Assembly: GCA_002315495.1 (NCBI GenBank)
Contig: DCGJ01000071.1
Span: forward strand, 6,579-17,898
DNA length: 11,320 nucleotides
Direction of reading: 5' to 3'
DNA from: Lachnoclostridium sp. UBA1781
GTDB lineage: Bacteria; Bacillota; Clostridia; Lachnospirales; Lachnospiraceae
The notes beneath the pieces were generated by a model that did not search any database, was not told the origin of the DNA, and worked only from the letters and a program-made list of their open reading frames with translations. The position numbers and the translations under genes are program-made. This document shows, in pieces, positions 1 through 6,269 of this stretch (position 1 is the stretch's first letter; each line of letters begins with the position of its first letter).

Positions 1-1126
1 CGGAAAGCTTATCCGCAACCTTCTTGGTAATATAGTCGGAAATCTTCTTTACAAAACCATCGTTCTGAAGTGCAGAACGGGATACATTAAGCGGAATGTC
101 CGGACAGTCAATGACGCCCTTCAAAAGCATCAGAAACTCCGGGATAACTTCCTTAATGTTATCTGCAATAAATACCTGGCTGTTATACAACTTGATGGTA
201 CCCTCAAGGCTATCATACTCGGTATTAATCTTCGGGAAGTACAGAATGCCCTTCAAATTGAACGGGTAATCCATATTCAAGTGAATCCAGAACAACGGCT
301 CCTTATAATCATGGAAGGTATCACGATAGAACTTCTTATAATCCTCTTCGCTGCACTCGTTCGGATGCTTCGTGAAAAGCGGTGCAATATCATTGATTGG
401 CTTCGGCTCTTCCTTCTTCGCGTCCTCAGCTTCTTCTGCCTTTCCGTCCGCATTTACCGTAGCATCGACCGTCTTGGACTCCTCAACCGCCTTGGTTTCA
501 TCCTCAAAGAAGATCGGAATCGGCATAAAGGAACAATACTTATTCAAAATCTCCTTCACACGATATTCATTGGAAAACTCATAGCTGTCCTCGTTCAGAT
601 ACAGCGTAATCTCGGTACCACGCTCCGTACGATCTCCGTCCTCCATCTCAAAATCAAGACCTTCCTCCGACTCCCAGTGAATCGGAGTAGCACCCTCCAC
701 ATAAGACAAGGAATCAATCGTTACCTTATGCGCTACCATAAATGCGCTATAGAAGCCCAAACCAAAATGACCGATAATCTGCTCCTCGCTAGCCTTATCC
801 TTGTACTTGCTAAGGAAATCGGTAGCGCCGGAAAATGCGATTTCGTTGATATACTTCTTTACTTCATCAGCCGTCATACCGATACCGTTATCAATAAAGG
901 TAAGCGTCTTTTCATCCGGATTCGCACGAACGATAATCTTCCACGCGTTGTCTTCCGGCTCGGTAAATTCGCCACAAAGAGCAAGCTTCTTAAGCTTCGT
1001 GATTGCGTCACAGCCGTTCGAAATCAGCTCACGTACAAAAATATCATGGTCGGAATACAACCACTTCTTAATGACCGGAAAGATATTTTCCGAATTGATG
1101 GATAAACTTCCCTGTTCTCTACTCAT
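1..1126 (-). CDS. htpG: Molecular chaperone HtpG (Hsp90 family), N-terminal part, cut by window edge
   Basis: Cytosolic ATP-dependent Hsp90 chaperone. 375 codons are visible; the rest of the middle domain and the C-terminal dimerisation domain lie beyond position 1. The GHKL ATPase domain has the family motifs: the helix with E33 and N37 (RELISNGCDA, where most family members have NASDA), DNGIGM at 79-84, the lid/glycine motif GHFGLGFYSAFMV at 119-131, and GTEITLYL. The middle domain shows NMDYPFNLKG and the LNVSR motif, whose R350 matches the ATP-contacting arginine. Residues about 208-245 form a Glu/Lys/Asp-rich low-complexity linker that looks longer than in typical bacterial HtpG. The ATG at 1126 is chosen because the N-terminus aligns with the family and a strong Shine-Dalgarno (ACGGAGGT, 1133-1140) lies 6 nt upstream. 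The gene is divergent from marR and has its own promoter with a CIRCE operator, so heat-shock control by HrcA is likely. Identity is certain; only the missing C-terminus is unknown. Confidence 0.97.
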   Translation of the reverse strand, partial: MSREQGSLSINSENIFPVIKKWLYSDHDIFVRELISNGCDAITKLKKLALCGEFTEPEDNAWKIIVRANPDEKTLTFIDNGIGMTADEVKKYINEIAFSGATDFLSKYKDKASEEQIIGHFGLGFYSAFMVAHKVTIDSLSYVEGATPIHWESEEGLDFEMEDGDRTERGTEITLYLNEDSYEFSNEYRVKEILNKYCSFMPIPIFFEDETKAVEESKTVDATVNADGKAEEAEDAKKEEPKPINDIAPLFTKHPNECSEEDYKKFYRDTFHDYKEPLFWIHLNMDYPFNLKGILYFPKINTEYDSLEGTIKLYNSQVFIADNIKEVIPEFLMLLKGVIDCPDIPLNVSRSALQNDGFVKKISDYITKKVADKLS

Positions 1127-1132
1127 AATAAA

Positions 1133-1189
1133 ACCTCCGTATGAGCCGTCTGTGTGTTCTAACCGGATTCTCCGGCAAATGCGGCTCAT
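1133..1189 (-). promoter_or_regulatory. Structured htpG leader ending at the Shine-Dalgarno
   Basis: Within the untranslated leader, ATGAGCCG (1141-1148) and CGGCTCAT (1182-1189) are perfect 8-bp complements. Between them, CCGGA (1163-1167) and TCCGG (1171-1175) form a small hairpin with a 3-nt loop. In the htpG mRNA the outer stem ends directly next to the Shine-Dalgarno at 1133-1140. This could be a stability or translation-control element. The pairing is seen directly; function is inference, and the Shine-Dalgarno itself is not paired in this fold. Confidence 0.4.
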
Positions 1190-1218
1190 TTTCGTGAAAT
1201 TCCCTTCACGCAAGGAGT

Positions 1219-1247
1219 ATTATATCGCGCGAAAGACAATTCGTCAA
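1219..1247 (-). promoter_or_regulatory. Sigma-A promoter of htpG
   Basis: On the minus strand, TTGACG (-35, 1242-1247) and TATAAT (-10, 1219-1224) are separated by exactly 17 bp. The expected start near 1212 leaves a leader of about 86 nt before the ATG at 1126. This is a near-consensus housekeeping promoter, as expected for a gene switched by a repressor rather than by an alternative sigma factor. Confidence 0.88.
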
Positions 1248-1254
1248 CAGAAAA

Positions 1255-1281
1255 TTAGCACTCATTTGAATTGAGTGCTAA
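1255..1281. promoter_or_regulatory. CIRCE operator (HrcA binding site)
   Basis: A perfect CIRCE inverted repeat: TTAGCACTC (1255-1263), a 9-bp spacer, then GAGTGCTAA (1273-1281), matching the consensus in all 18 arm positions. CIRCE is bound by HrcA, the repressor of class I heat-shock genes, classically groESL and dnaK operons. Here it lies 7 bp upstream of the htpG -35 box, not downstream of the start site as is common, so it would not be part of the htpG mRNA. It is 51 bp upstream of the marR -35, so htpG is the likelier target. Confidence 0.93.
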
Positions 1282-1332
1282 TCGCAAATTTTGACATTTC
1301 TTATCATAACTTGCGCACTTTTCTCTTTTGCC

Positions 1333-1361
1333 TTGACTTCTGTTTTTGTTTGAATTAGTAT
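1333..1361 (+). promoter_or_regulatory. Probable sigma-A promoter of the marR-esterase operon
   Basis: TTGACT (-35, 1333-1338) and TAGTAT (-10, 1356-1361) are 17 bp apart on the plus strand. The -10 lies inside the first of the inverted repeats assigned to MarR, which suits autorepression. Transcription would start near 1368, about 57 nt before the marR ATG. Confidence 0.65.
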
Positions 1362-1382
1362 TCTAATTAGATGCCTAATTAG
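1353..1382. promoter_or_regulatory. Overlapping inverted repeats, probable MarR operator
   Basis: Two overlapping dyads are visible. AATTAG-TATT-CTAATT spans 1353-1368 and covers the -10 box. CTAATTAG (1363-1370), ATGC, then CTAATTAG (1375-1382) follows; each 8-mer is itself a palindrome. Short AT-rich TTAG/CTAA dyads of this kind are typical binding sites of MarR-family dimers, and the position over the promoter of a marR gene suggests autoregulation. No protein-binding data can be read from sequence. Confidence 0.62.
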
Positions 1383-1424
1383 CTCTAATGGAGCATAAAA
1401 AAGAGAAAGGAAGCGTTCCCGTTT

Positions 1425-1901
1425 ATGGCTGATACCAATCACTATTTTCCATTATTCCTTGGAATGTATGAGCTCTACAACGCTCACAAGGAGTACTGCA
1501 TTGAAGGGTTTCGTGAACTTGGATTGACTCCCGGATTACCGAAGGTCCTGTCCTTTCTCCTTTTTGAGGAGGGCGTTCTTCAAAAGGACCTGGCTGCCGC
1601 ATGTAAGGTTGAACCGGCCACGATGACCACCCTGCTCGCAAAATTACAATCCATGAACCTGATTGAGAAGCAGACGGTTTACGTTTCAGGAGGGAAACGT
1701 GCCTTTGCGATTTACCTGACGGAGAAGGGCCGCATTTACGGTGAAAAAGTCGCTGAAATCAGTGCAAATGCTGACCGGCTTGCCGTATCGGATATGTCCG
1801 AGGAGGAGCAGACGCTTCTCTACTCTCTGTTACATCGTGCTGCAACTCAATTGAGTAATACAAAAACACAATCAAAGAAAAAGGAGTGGAAGGATATATG
1901 A
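1425..1901 (+). CDS. MarR-family transcriptional regulator
   Basis: A 158-residue winged helix-turn-helix regulator of normal MarR length. The DNA-binding core runs from about residue 35 to 102: helices around 38-47 and 53-60, a recognition helix around 63-76 (EPATMTTLLAKLQ), and a wing with SGGKR at 88-92 leading into the typical LTEKG at 98-102. The flanking N- and C-terminal helices should form the dimer interface. The ATG at 1425 has only a modest upstream AAAGGAAG (about 11-12 nt away); a tiny GGAA-GCG-TTCC dyad between them could shorten that distance. The TGA overlaps the next gene's ATG, so the regulator and the esterase lipoprotein are translationally coupled. In Butyrivibrio a MarR protein, CinR, represses the cinnamoyl ester hydrolase gene cinB; by analogy this one may sense hydroxycinnamates. 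Family is firm; ligand is inference. Confidence 0.9.
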   Translation: MADTNHYFPLFLGMYELYNAHKEYCIEGFRELGLTPGLPKVLSFLLFEEGVLQKDLAAACKVEPATMTTLLAKLQSMNLIEKQTVYVSGGKRAFAIYLTEKGRIYGEKVAEISANADRLAVSDMSEEEQTLLYSLLHRAATQLSNTKTQSKKKEWKDI

Positions 1902-2986
1902 TTCGCAAATCTCTTATCGTTCTCTTAGTATTGTCCCTGCTTTCTCTGACTGCATGCGGCAATACCGACACCACCGCTTCTCCTGCCCCATCCGCCGACC
2001 CGACTTCAGAAACGACGGCTCCGGTCACCGAAGCGAAAACGGAGACAAATGCACCGGTTACGACAGAAGCACCGGCAACCACCGAGGCACCGGCAACCAC
2101 CGAGGCACCGGCTACGACTGAGGCACCGGCCACGACCGATTCCGGTGTTCACGCCTCCATCGACACCACAATTCCATCCGAATATGTGGACCTTCGTTTG
2201 GATCAGTGCGGCACGCTGGAGAAGATTTCGTATGAGACCAAGGCTTATTACGGCGATGGTGAGACCATTACGAAAAATGCATGGGTTTATCTCCCACCGA
2301 ACTACGATGAAAACAAGCAGTACAATGTGTTGTACCTGATGCACGGAATCGGTGGTTCCGAAGTCGAATGGGGTATGGTGAATTCCTTCAGTAAGGTAAA
2401 AATCATCATGGACAACCTGATTTATTACGGAGATATCGAGGGCTTTATCATTGTTACGCCAAATGGCCGTTCCAGCGCAGATTTTGCCAATACCAATGCG
2501 GACTACAATGCATTTTACGAGTTCGGAAAAGAACTTCGTAACGACCTGATGCCTTACATTGAAAGCCACTACGCAGTGTACAGCTCCGATGACCCTACCG
2601 AGGTTCGTGAGCATCGTGCAATGGCAGGCCTTTCCATGGGTGGAATGCAGACCCTGAACATCGGTATGTGTGAGTGTCTTGATATTATCGGATACTTTGG
2701 AGCATTTTCCGCAGCGCCGACCTCCTACGAAGCAAGTAAGATTGCTTCCGTTTTGGAGAAGGATTTCCCAAATTTCGATGTCCTTTATATGTATAACATC
2801 TGTGGACTTCAGGATAACATTGCTTACCAGAGTTCTTCCACAGCTGCAAAACTCCTTCCGGTATATGCAGCAGATCGTATCGTAGATGGCGAGAACTACA
2901 TGTGGATGGAGACTGCGGGCGGACATGATTGGCCGATTTGGTATCTTGGCTTCTATAATTTCGCTCAGCTGGCATTTTCAAAGTAA
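1898..2986 (+). CDS. Secreted esterase lipoprotein (esterase D / CE1 feruloyl or acetyl-xylan esterase-like)
   Basis: A 362-residue alpha/beta hydrolase exported as a lipoprotein. A signal peptide with a positive start and Leu-rich core ends in lipobox LTAC with C20. Residues about 21-90 form a Thr/Pro/Ala/Glu-rich flexible linker, including five 6-residue repeats at 52-81. The catalytic domain (about 95-362) carries HGIGG at 149-153 (oxyanion region), the nucleophile elbow GLSMGG with S246, the likely acid D306 in CGLQDN, and H343 in GGHDWPIW. This arrangement is that of the esterase D family (PF00756), as in XynZ/FaeD feruloyl esterases, which remove ferulate or acetate from arabinoxylan. 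The ATG at 1898 overlaps the marR TGA (ATGA) and is preceded by AAGGAG and GGAAGGA. An in-frame GTG at 1886 is less likely because it sits on the ribosome site and adds charge before the signal peptide. The substrate is not resolvable from sequence; the triad is complete. Confidence 0.88.
   Translation: MIRKSLIVLLVLSLLSLTACGNTDTTASPAPSADPTSETTAPVTEAKTETNAPVTTEAPATTEAPATTEAPATTEAPATTDSGVHASIDTTIPSEYVDLRLDQCGTLEKISYETKAYYGDGETITKNAWVYLPPNYDENKQYNVLYLMHGIGGSEVEWGMVNSFSKVKIIMDNLIYYGDIEGFIIVTPNGRSSADFANTNADYNAFYEFGKELRNDLMPYIESHYAVYSSDDPTEVREHRAMAGLSMGGMQTLNIGMCECLDIIGYFGAFSAAPTSYEASKIASVLEKDFPNFDVLYMYNICGLQDNIAYQSSSTAAKLLPVYAADRIVDGENYMWMETAGGHDWPIWYLGFYNFAQLAFSK
2051..2140 (+). repeat. Five in-frame 18-bp tandem repeats encoding a Thr/Pro/Ala/Glu linker
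   Basis: Five consecutive 18-bp units encode A-P-(V/A)-T-T-(E/D). Units 2 (2069-2086) and 3 (2087-2104) are identical at DNA level; the others differ mainly at third codon positions. The repeat spaces the lipid anchor from the esterase domain. Unit length is a multiple of 3, so copy-number changes would keep the frame. Confidence 0.9.
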
Positions 2987-3006
2987 GAAAAACATACTAC
3001 TCCTAT

Positions 3007-3051
3007 AAAAAAGAGAGACTGTTGCAGACATCTGCAGCAGCCTCTTTTTTT
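3007..3051. terminator. Bidirectional intrinsic terminator
   Basis: An A6 run (3007-3012), a hairpin (3013-3044) and a T7 run (3045-3051). The stem pairs CTGTTGCAGA with TCTGCAGCAG plus GAG/CTC, with one mismatch or wobble and a small bulge. A-runs on one side and T-runs on the other let it work in both directions, for the esterase operon on the plus strand (stop at 2986) and for the TraX gene on the minus strand (stop at 3068). Confidence 0.88.
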
Positions 3052-3067
3052 ACGATAATAGCTTTCC

Positions 3068-4174
3068 TTACAAAAACCAAAGTGGCAAAGCCAGAATACT
3101 CAGGTGAATCGGATAGAACAAATAGCAGCCATATTGAACCAGCGGCTTTGCACGATCGGAGTAGCCGCGTTTTCCATTGTAGAACTTAATCAACAAAATC
3201 GGTATCAGAGCTCCAATAACATACAACAGACCGTTGGAGGAATACTGGGTAACCGCCATCGCAGCGCCTAAGATCAGAACCATAACCTCATCAGACCGGA
3301 AGTAATAGAACAAAATAACATAGAGCGGTCCCATAATGTAGTAATCCATATCAAGCATTACCGATATGAACATGGTAACTAACGCAATCAGCGTGATGAA
3401 GGATAGCTTAACAACCTTGTGGAATCCGCTATCCTGACCTTTTCTCTTCCAATAATAAACCAGTACACGCTCCATAAGAAGAAGCATCAGGAAGCAAAGG
3501 AACAGTGTCAATACAACATTGAGACTACTCATAATCCAGTCAGCCACGGTACTCTTTCCAATGGTATCGGCGATAAAATTGCTAATCTCGGCAGAGGTTT
3601 TCATTTCCACCTTCGCAGTATTCTCATAATTGATATATTTAAGAATCATAACCGTTTTTACAGATAAATAAACCGGTTCGGACAATAAGCCAAACAAAAA
3701 TAAGCGAAGTCCATACTTCTTCTTGCTTTTCGTATGCACAAACCCCTCGACCAAAAGAAAAGCTACCAACGGGAATGCGACACGTCCAAGAGACCTGAAA
3801 ATGACATACGGAAGTGTCTGCGGTTGCAGATATATCAGTCCTATATGATCAAATACCATAGAAACGCATACGACCAGTTTCAGTACCAATGCGCTGATTC
3901 CCTTTTTTCCGTCTCCCCTATTTTTTCTCTCTACCGGTATACGCGGATCGGGATTCTTCTTCGATGGAGTCTCCTCCAGGCGATAGTTGTCCACCACTGC
4001 AAACGGATTCTTTTTTATCGGCTCCGCTGCTTCTGTCGTTTCTGTGACCGTTTCTTCTGTTTCCGTAACGACAGATTCTACTGACTCCTCCGTAACAACA
4101 GATTCAGTTCCCACAGTCTTGCCATTGTCACCGATATCCTTAGTGCTAATTTTCGTAATATCACGAATGCTCAA
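3068..4174 (-). CDS. TraX-family polytopic membrane protein with long acidic N-terminal extension
   Basis: 368 residues. The C-terminal two thirds are a multi-pass membrane protein of the TraX family (named for the F-plasmid pilin N-acetyltransferase; chromosomal Firmicutes members have no settled role). Family features include a first membrane helix with M-V-F-D-H-I-G around 106-112, FRSLGRVAFPLVAFLLVEG around 125-143, and FLFGLLSEPVY soon after; about 8-9 hydrophobic segments follow, ending with LFYPIHL. Two additions stand out: a soluble N-terminus of about 90 residues with a Val/Thr/Glu-rich tract (23-51), and a polar insert of about 40 residues between early membrane segments. The start is TTG: an in-frame TAA lies just upstream (4181-4183), GAGGT (4183-4187) is 8 nt from the TTG, and the first in-frame ATG is deep in the first membrane helix (residue 106). 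It lies 32 bp downstream of the GH13-like gene and is probably co-transcribed with it. Confidence 0.82.
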   Translation of the reverse strand: MSIRDITKISTKDIGDNGKTVGTESVVTEESVESVVTETEETVTETTEAAEPIKKNPFAVVDNYRLEETPSKKNPDPRIPVERKNRGDGKKGISALVLKLVVCVSMVFDHIGLIYLQPQTLPYVIFRSLGRVAFPLVAFLLVEGFVHTKSKKKYGLRLFLFGLLSEPVYLSVKTVMILKYINYENTAKVEMKTSAEISNFIADTIGKSTVADWIMSSLNVVLTLFLCFLMLLLMERVLVYYWKRKGQDSGFHKVVKLSFITLIALVTMFISVMLDMDYYIMGPLYVILFYYFRSDEVMVLILGAAMAVTQYSSNGLLYVIGALIPILLIKFYNGKRGYSDRAKPLVQYGCYLFYPIHLSILALPLWFL

Positions 4175-4206
4175 TCGTTTTTACCTCGTATCTTTTATTC
4201 CCTTTT

Positions 4207-6183
4207 CTACGCTTCTTCGGCATTTGCCTTCTTTCTGGGTTTCTTCTCAACCGGTGCCGCTGCCATGCTCTCCAATAACACGATGGTACGGGACGGAACC
4301 TCTAACGAAGGCTCTGTCAGTGTTCCAAGACCAACCTTGGAATCCGAAGCCAACAATACATTCCAGCCTTCCTTCGCCGGAAGCAACGGAATATCAAAGG
4401 TCTGCGGCTCCCAATACATATTGAACAACAGATAGTACGACTGATCATGCTCGGTACGACTGGTTTTTGCGAAGCTTCCGCCAAGCAAAATGCCCACCCC
4501 ACGATTGTACGGTGCCTCGTCCGGGAACCATGCCTTCGTGCTGTGATAGGACACATCCGGCAAGCCACAGGACAGGTAGTCCACACCACGAAGATTCAAT
4601 ACATTATGAAATACCGGATGATTTTTACGAAGTGCGATTAACGACTTGGTAAAATTCAAAAGCTCGGTATTGCTTCTTTGTGCCTTCCAGTCAAGCCAGC
4701 CTATCTCGTTATCCTGGCAGTATGCATTGTTATTGCCACCCTGAGAATTACCGAACTCATCTCCTGAGAGAAGCATCGGTGTGCCCTGCGCAAGAAGCAG
4801 AGACATCAGCGCATTTTTCTTCATACGAAGACGAAGTTCACGTACCTTCTTTCGCTTATCCGGTCCCTCCGCCCCACAGTTCCAACTGTAGTTATAGTCG
4901 GTACCGTCACGACCGTTTTCACCGTTATCATCATTATGCTTCACATCATACATGTAAAGATCAGCCAGCGTGAAACCGTTATGATCGGTAATATAGTTTA
5001 CAACACCACAGCCGTGCGGTCTGGTCGCAATTCGACGGGAAAAGCTTCCTGCGAAGCCCTCATCGCTCTTAAGAAAATGCCGCACATCCGTAAGAAATCC
5101 GTCATGGTACTCGGCCAAATGGTTCTCCTGCCCTGCCCCTTCCTTCGAGGTTGCACATCCCCAGCCACTGCCAAGGAGCTTTGTGCCGGAAAGGAACGGA
5201 TCCTCGGCGAGCATACAGGCGTCGGTCTGATCCAGATTCAGGCGATATCCGTCAATATGATATTCTCTCACCCAGAAACGCAGTGCATCCAAAATCAGGC
5301 TTCGATTGGTTCCTGCCGGAAGATTTACCTCCAGCAAAACCTCAATACCCTTCTTATGTAATTTCTTCACCATATCGCGGAATTCCACGTCCGCATTTGC
5401 CGGATCAGCTGCGTAGCTAGCTTTCGGAGCAAAGAAGAAATAGTGATCGGTATATCCCCAGTAATTCACCTTTGTTTTACCCGAGGAACGGAAATCAACA
5501 AATTGCTCGTCGTTTGAAATTTCTTGATTTTCCGGTATACTACTCTTGTAGAATCGGCTCGAGTTAAAGTTCGGAACGCTCTCACTTACCCCCGGCTCAA
5601 TCATTTCATTGAACTCGAAAACCGGCATCAAAAGTACTGCCGTAATGCCCAAGCTCTTCAGATAATCAGCCTTTTCGGAAAGCCCGAGATATGTACCGGG
5701 ATGCTTCACATTCGCATTCTTTGAAAAGCCTCGCACATGCAATTTATAAAGAATCGAATCGCACAACGGCGTTCCGAGTCTGGCATCATCCTGCCAGTTA
5801 TAGGGGGTCGTGCAAATCGCAGCACGAAGGTTCTTCCGCTCTTTTCCGGTCAGCTTCTTTCCGTAATGATCACGTCCTACCAAAAGGGAACAGCGAGGAT
5901 CCACAAACGGATACCCTTTCACCTCGTAGGTATATTCATACTCCTTGGACTCAATTCCGGAAACCTGAACCGAGAAGATATTGCCGTAGCAGTCCTCCTT
6001 TGTCAGAAGGATACTGAATTCCGGCTTAATCTCGCCTTTTTTATACAGATGCAGGGTTACCTCCTCGGTACCCGGAACATCAATGGCAAAGTTGATAAAC
6101 TTACCAATGGAGCGCACTCCAAGATATACCGGTTCTCCTGCCTTACACACGATTTTTTTGTCGTTTGAATTAACTACTCGCAT
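4207..6183 (-). CDS. GH13 isoamylase/GlgX-like protein lacking all catalytic residues (probable pseudoenzyme)
   Basis: 658 residues with the plan of a glycogen debranching enzyme: an N-terminal CBM48-like domain (about 8-120), a GH13 barrel (about 130-530) and a C-terminal beta domain ending in a Lys/Ala-rich tail. Fold signatures are strong: YWGYTDHYFFFAPKASYA, QGTPMLLSGDEFGNSQ and NNNAYCQDNEIGWLDW. Yet each catalytic motif is changed. Region I, normally D-V-V-Y-N-H, reads EVNLPAG (285-291), and the long loop that usually follows is missing. Region II DGFRFD reads DGYRLN, so the nucleophile Asp is N316. Region III AEPW reads GSGW, so the acid/base Glu is S339. Region IV AHDGF reads DHNGF, so the third Asp is N402. 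A glucan-binding or regulatory role is more likely than hydrolysis. The ATG at 6183 has GAAGG 7 nt upstream; an in-frame GTG at 6237 lacks a good ribosome site. The reading frame is intact, so it is not a decayed gene. Confidence 0.88.
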   Translation of the reverse strand: MRVVNSNDKKIVCKAGEPVYLGVRSIGKFINFAIDVPGTEEVTLHLYKKGEIKPEFSILLTKEDCYGNIFSVQVSGIESKEYEYTYEVKGYPFVDPRCSLLVGRDHYGKKLTGKERKNLRAAICTTPYNWQDDARLGTPLCDSILYKLHVRGFSKNANVKHPGTYLGLSEKADYLKSLGITAVLLMPVFEFNEMIEPGVSESVPNFNSSRFYKSSIPENQEISNDEQFVDFRSSGKTKVNYWGYTDHYFFFAPKASYAADPANADVEFRDMVKKLHKKGIEVLLEVNLPAGTNRSLILDALRFWVREYHIDGYRLNLDQTDACMLAEDPFLSGTKLLGSGWGCATSKEGAGQENHLAEYHDGFLTDVRHFLKSDEGFAGSFSRRIATRPHGCGVVNYITDHNGFTLADLYMYDVKHNDDNGENGRDGTDYNYSWNCGAEGPDKRKKVRELRLRMKKNALMSLLLAQGTPMLLSGDEFGNSQGGNNNAYCQDNEIGWLDWKAQRSNTELLNFTKSLIALRKNHPVFHNVLNLRGVDYLSCGLPDVSYHSTKAWFPDEAPYNRGVGILLGGSFAKTSRTEHDQSYYLLFNMYWEPQTFDIPLLPAKEGWNVLLASDSKVGLGTLTEPSLEVPSRTIVLLESMAAAPVEKKPRKKANAEEA

Positions 6184-6269
6184 TCCACGACCTTCTTTCT
6201 GTCTACTCCCGCACGTAGGCGTTTTCAACGGGTTCACATCTTTTCGGAAAATGCTGCATTTCCCGCGGA
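6184..6269 (-). other. Gap between ABC-F and GH13-like genes with a short dyad
   Basis: 86 bp. Just after the ABC-F stop there is a dyad, GGAAAATGC (6246-6254) against GCATTTCCC (6256-6264), allowing a stem of about 6-7 bp with a small loop and one wobble. No T-run follows on the minus strand, so it is not a convincing terminator, and I see no clear promoter. Read-through from the ABC-F gene is plausible. Confidence 0.4.

Noticed and set aside
281..1274. Plus-strand open frames opposite htpG and its leader
   Set aside because: Shadows of htpG; one even runs through the promoter and CIRCE element.
1291..1319. Possible plus-strand promoter with consensus TTGACA at 1291-1296
   Set aside because: No -10-like hexamer at 16-18 bp; the pair at 1333/1356 fits better.
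1886..1897. GTG start four codons upstream for the esterase lipoprotein
   Set aside because: It overlaps the ribosome site; the ATGA overlap with the marR stop gives a standard lipoprotein signal.
2051..2140. CRISPR-like or mobile-element repeat
   Set aside because: Repeats are directly adjacent without spacers and in coding frame; it is a protein linker repeat.
2006..2926. Minus-strand frame of 306 codons opposite the esterase
   Set aside because: Cys/Arg/Gly-rich antisense of the Thr/Pro/Ala linker and the hydrolase domain; no independent support.
6184..6237. Upstream GTG start for the GH13-like protein
   Set aside because: Poor ribosome site and 18 extra residues without family character; the ATG at 6183 has GAAGG at proper spacing.
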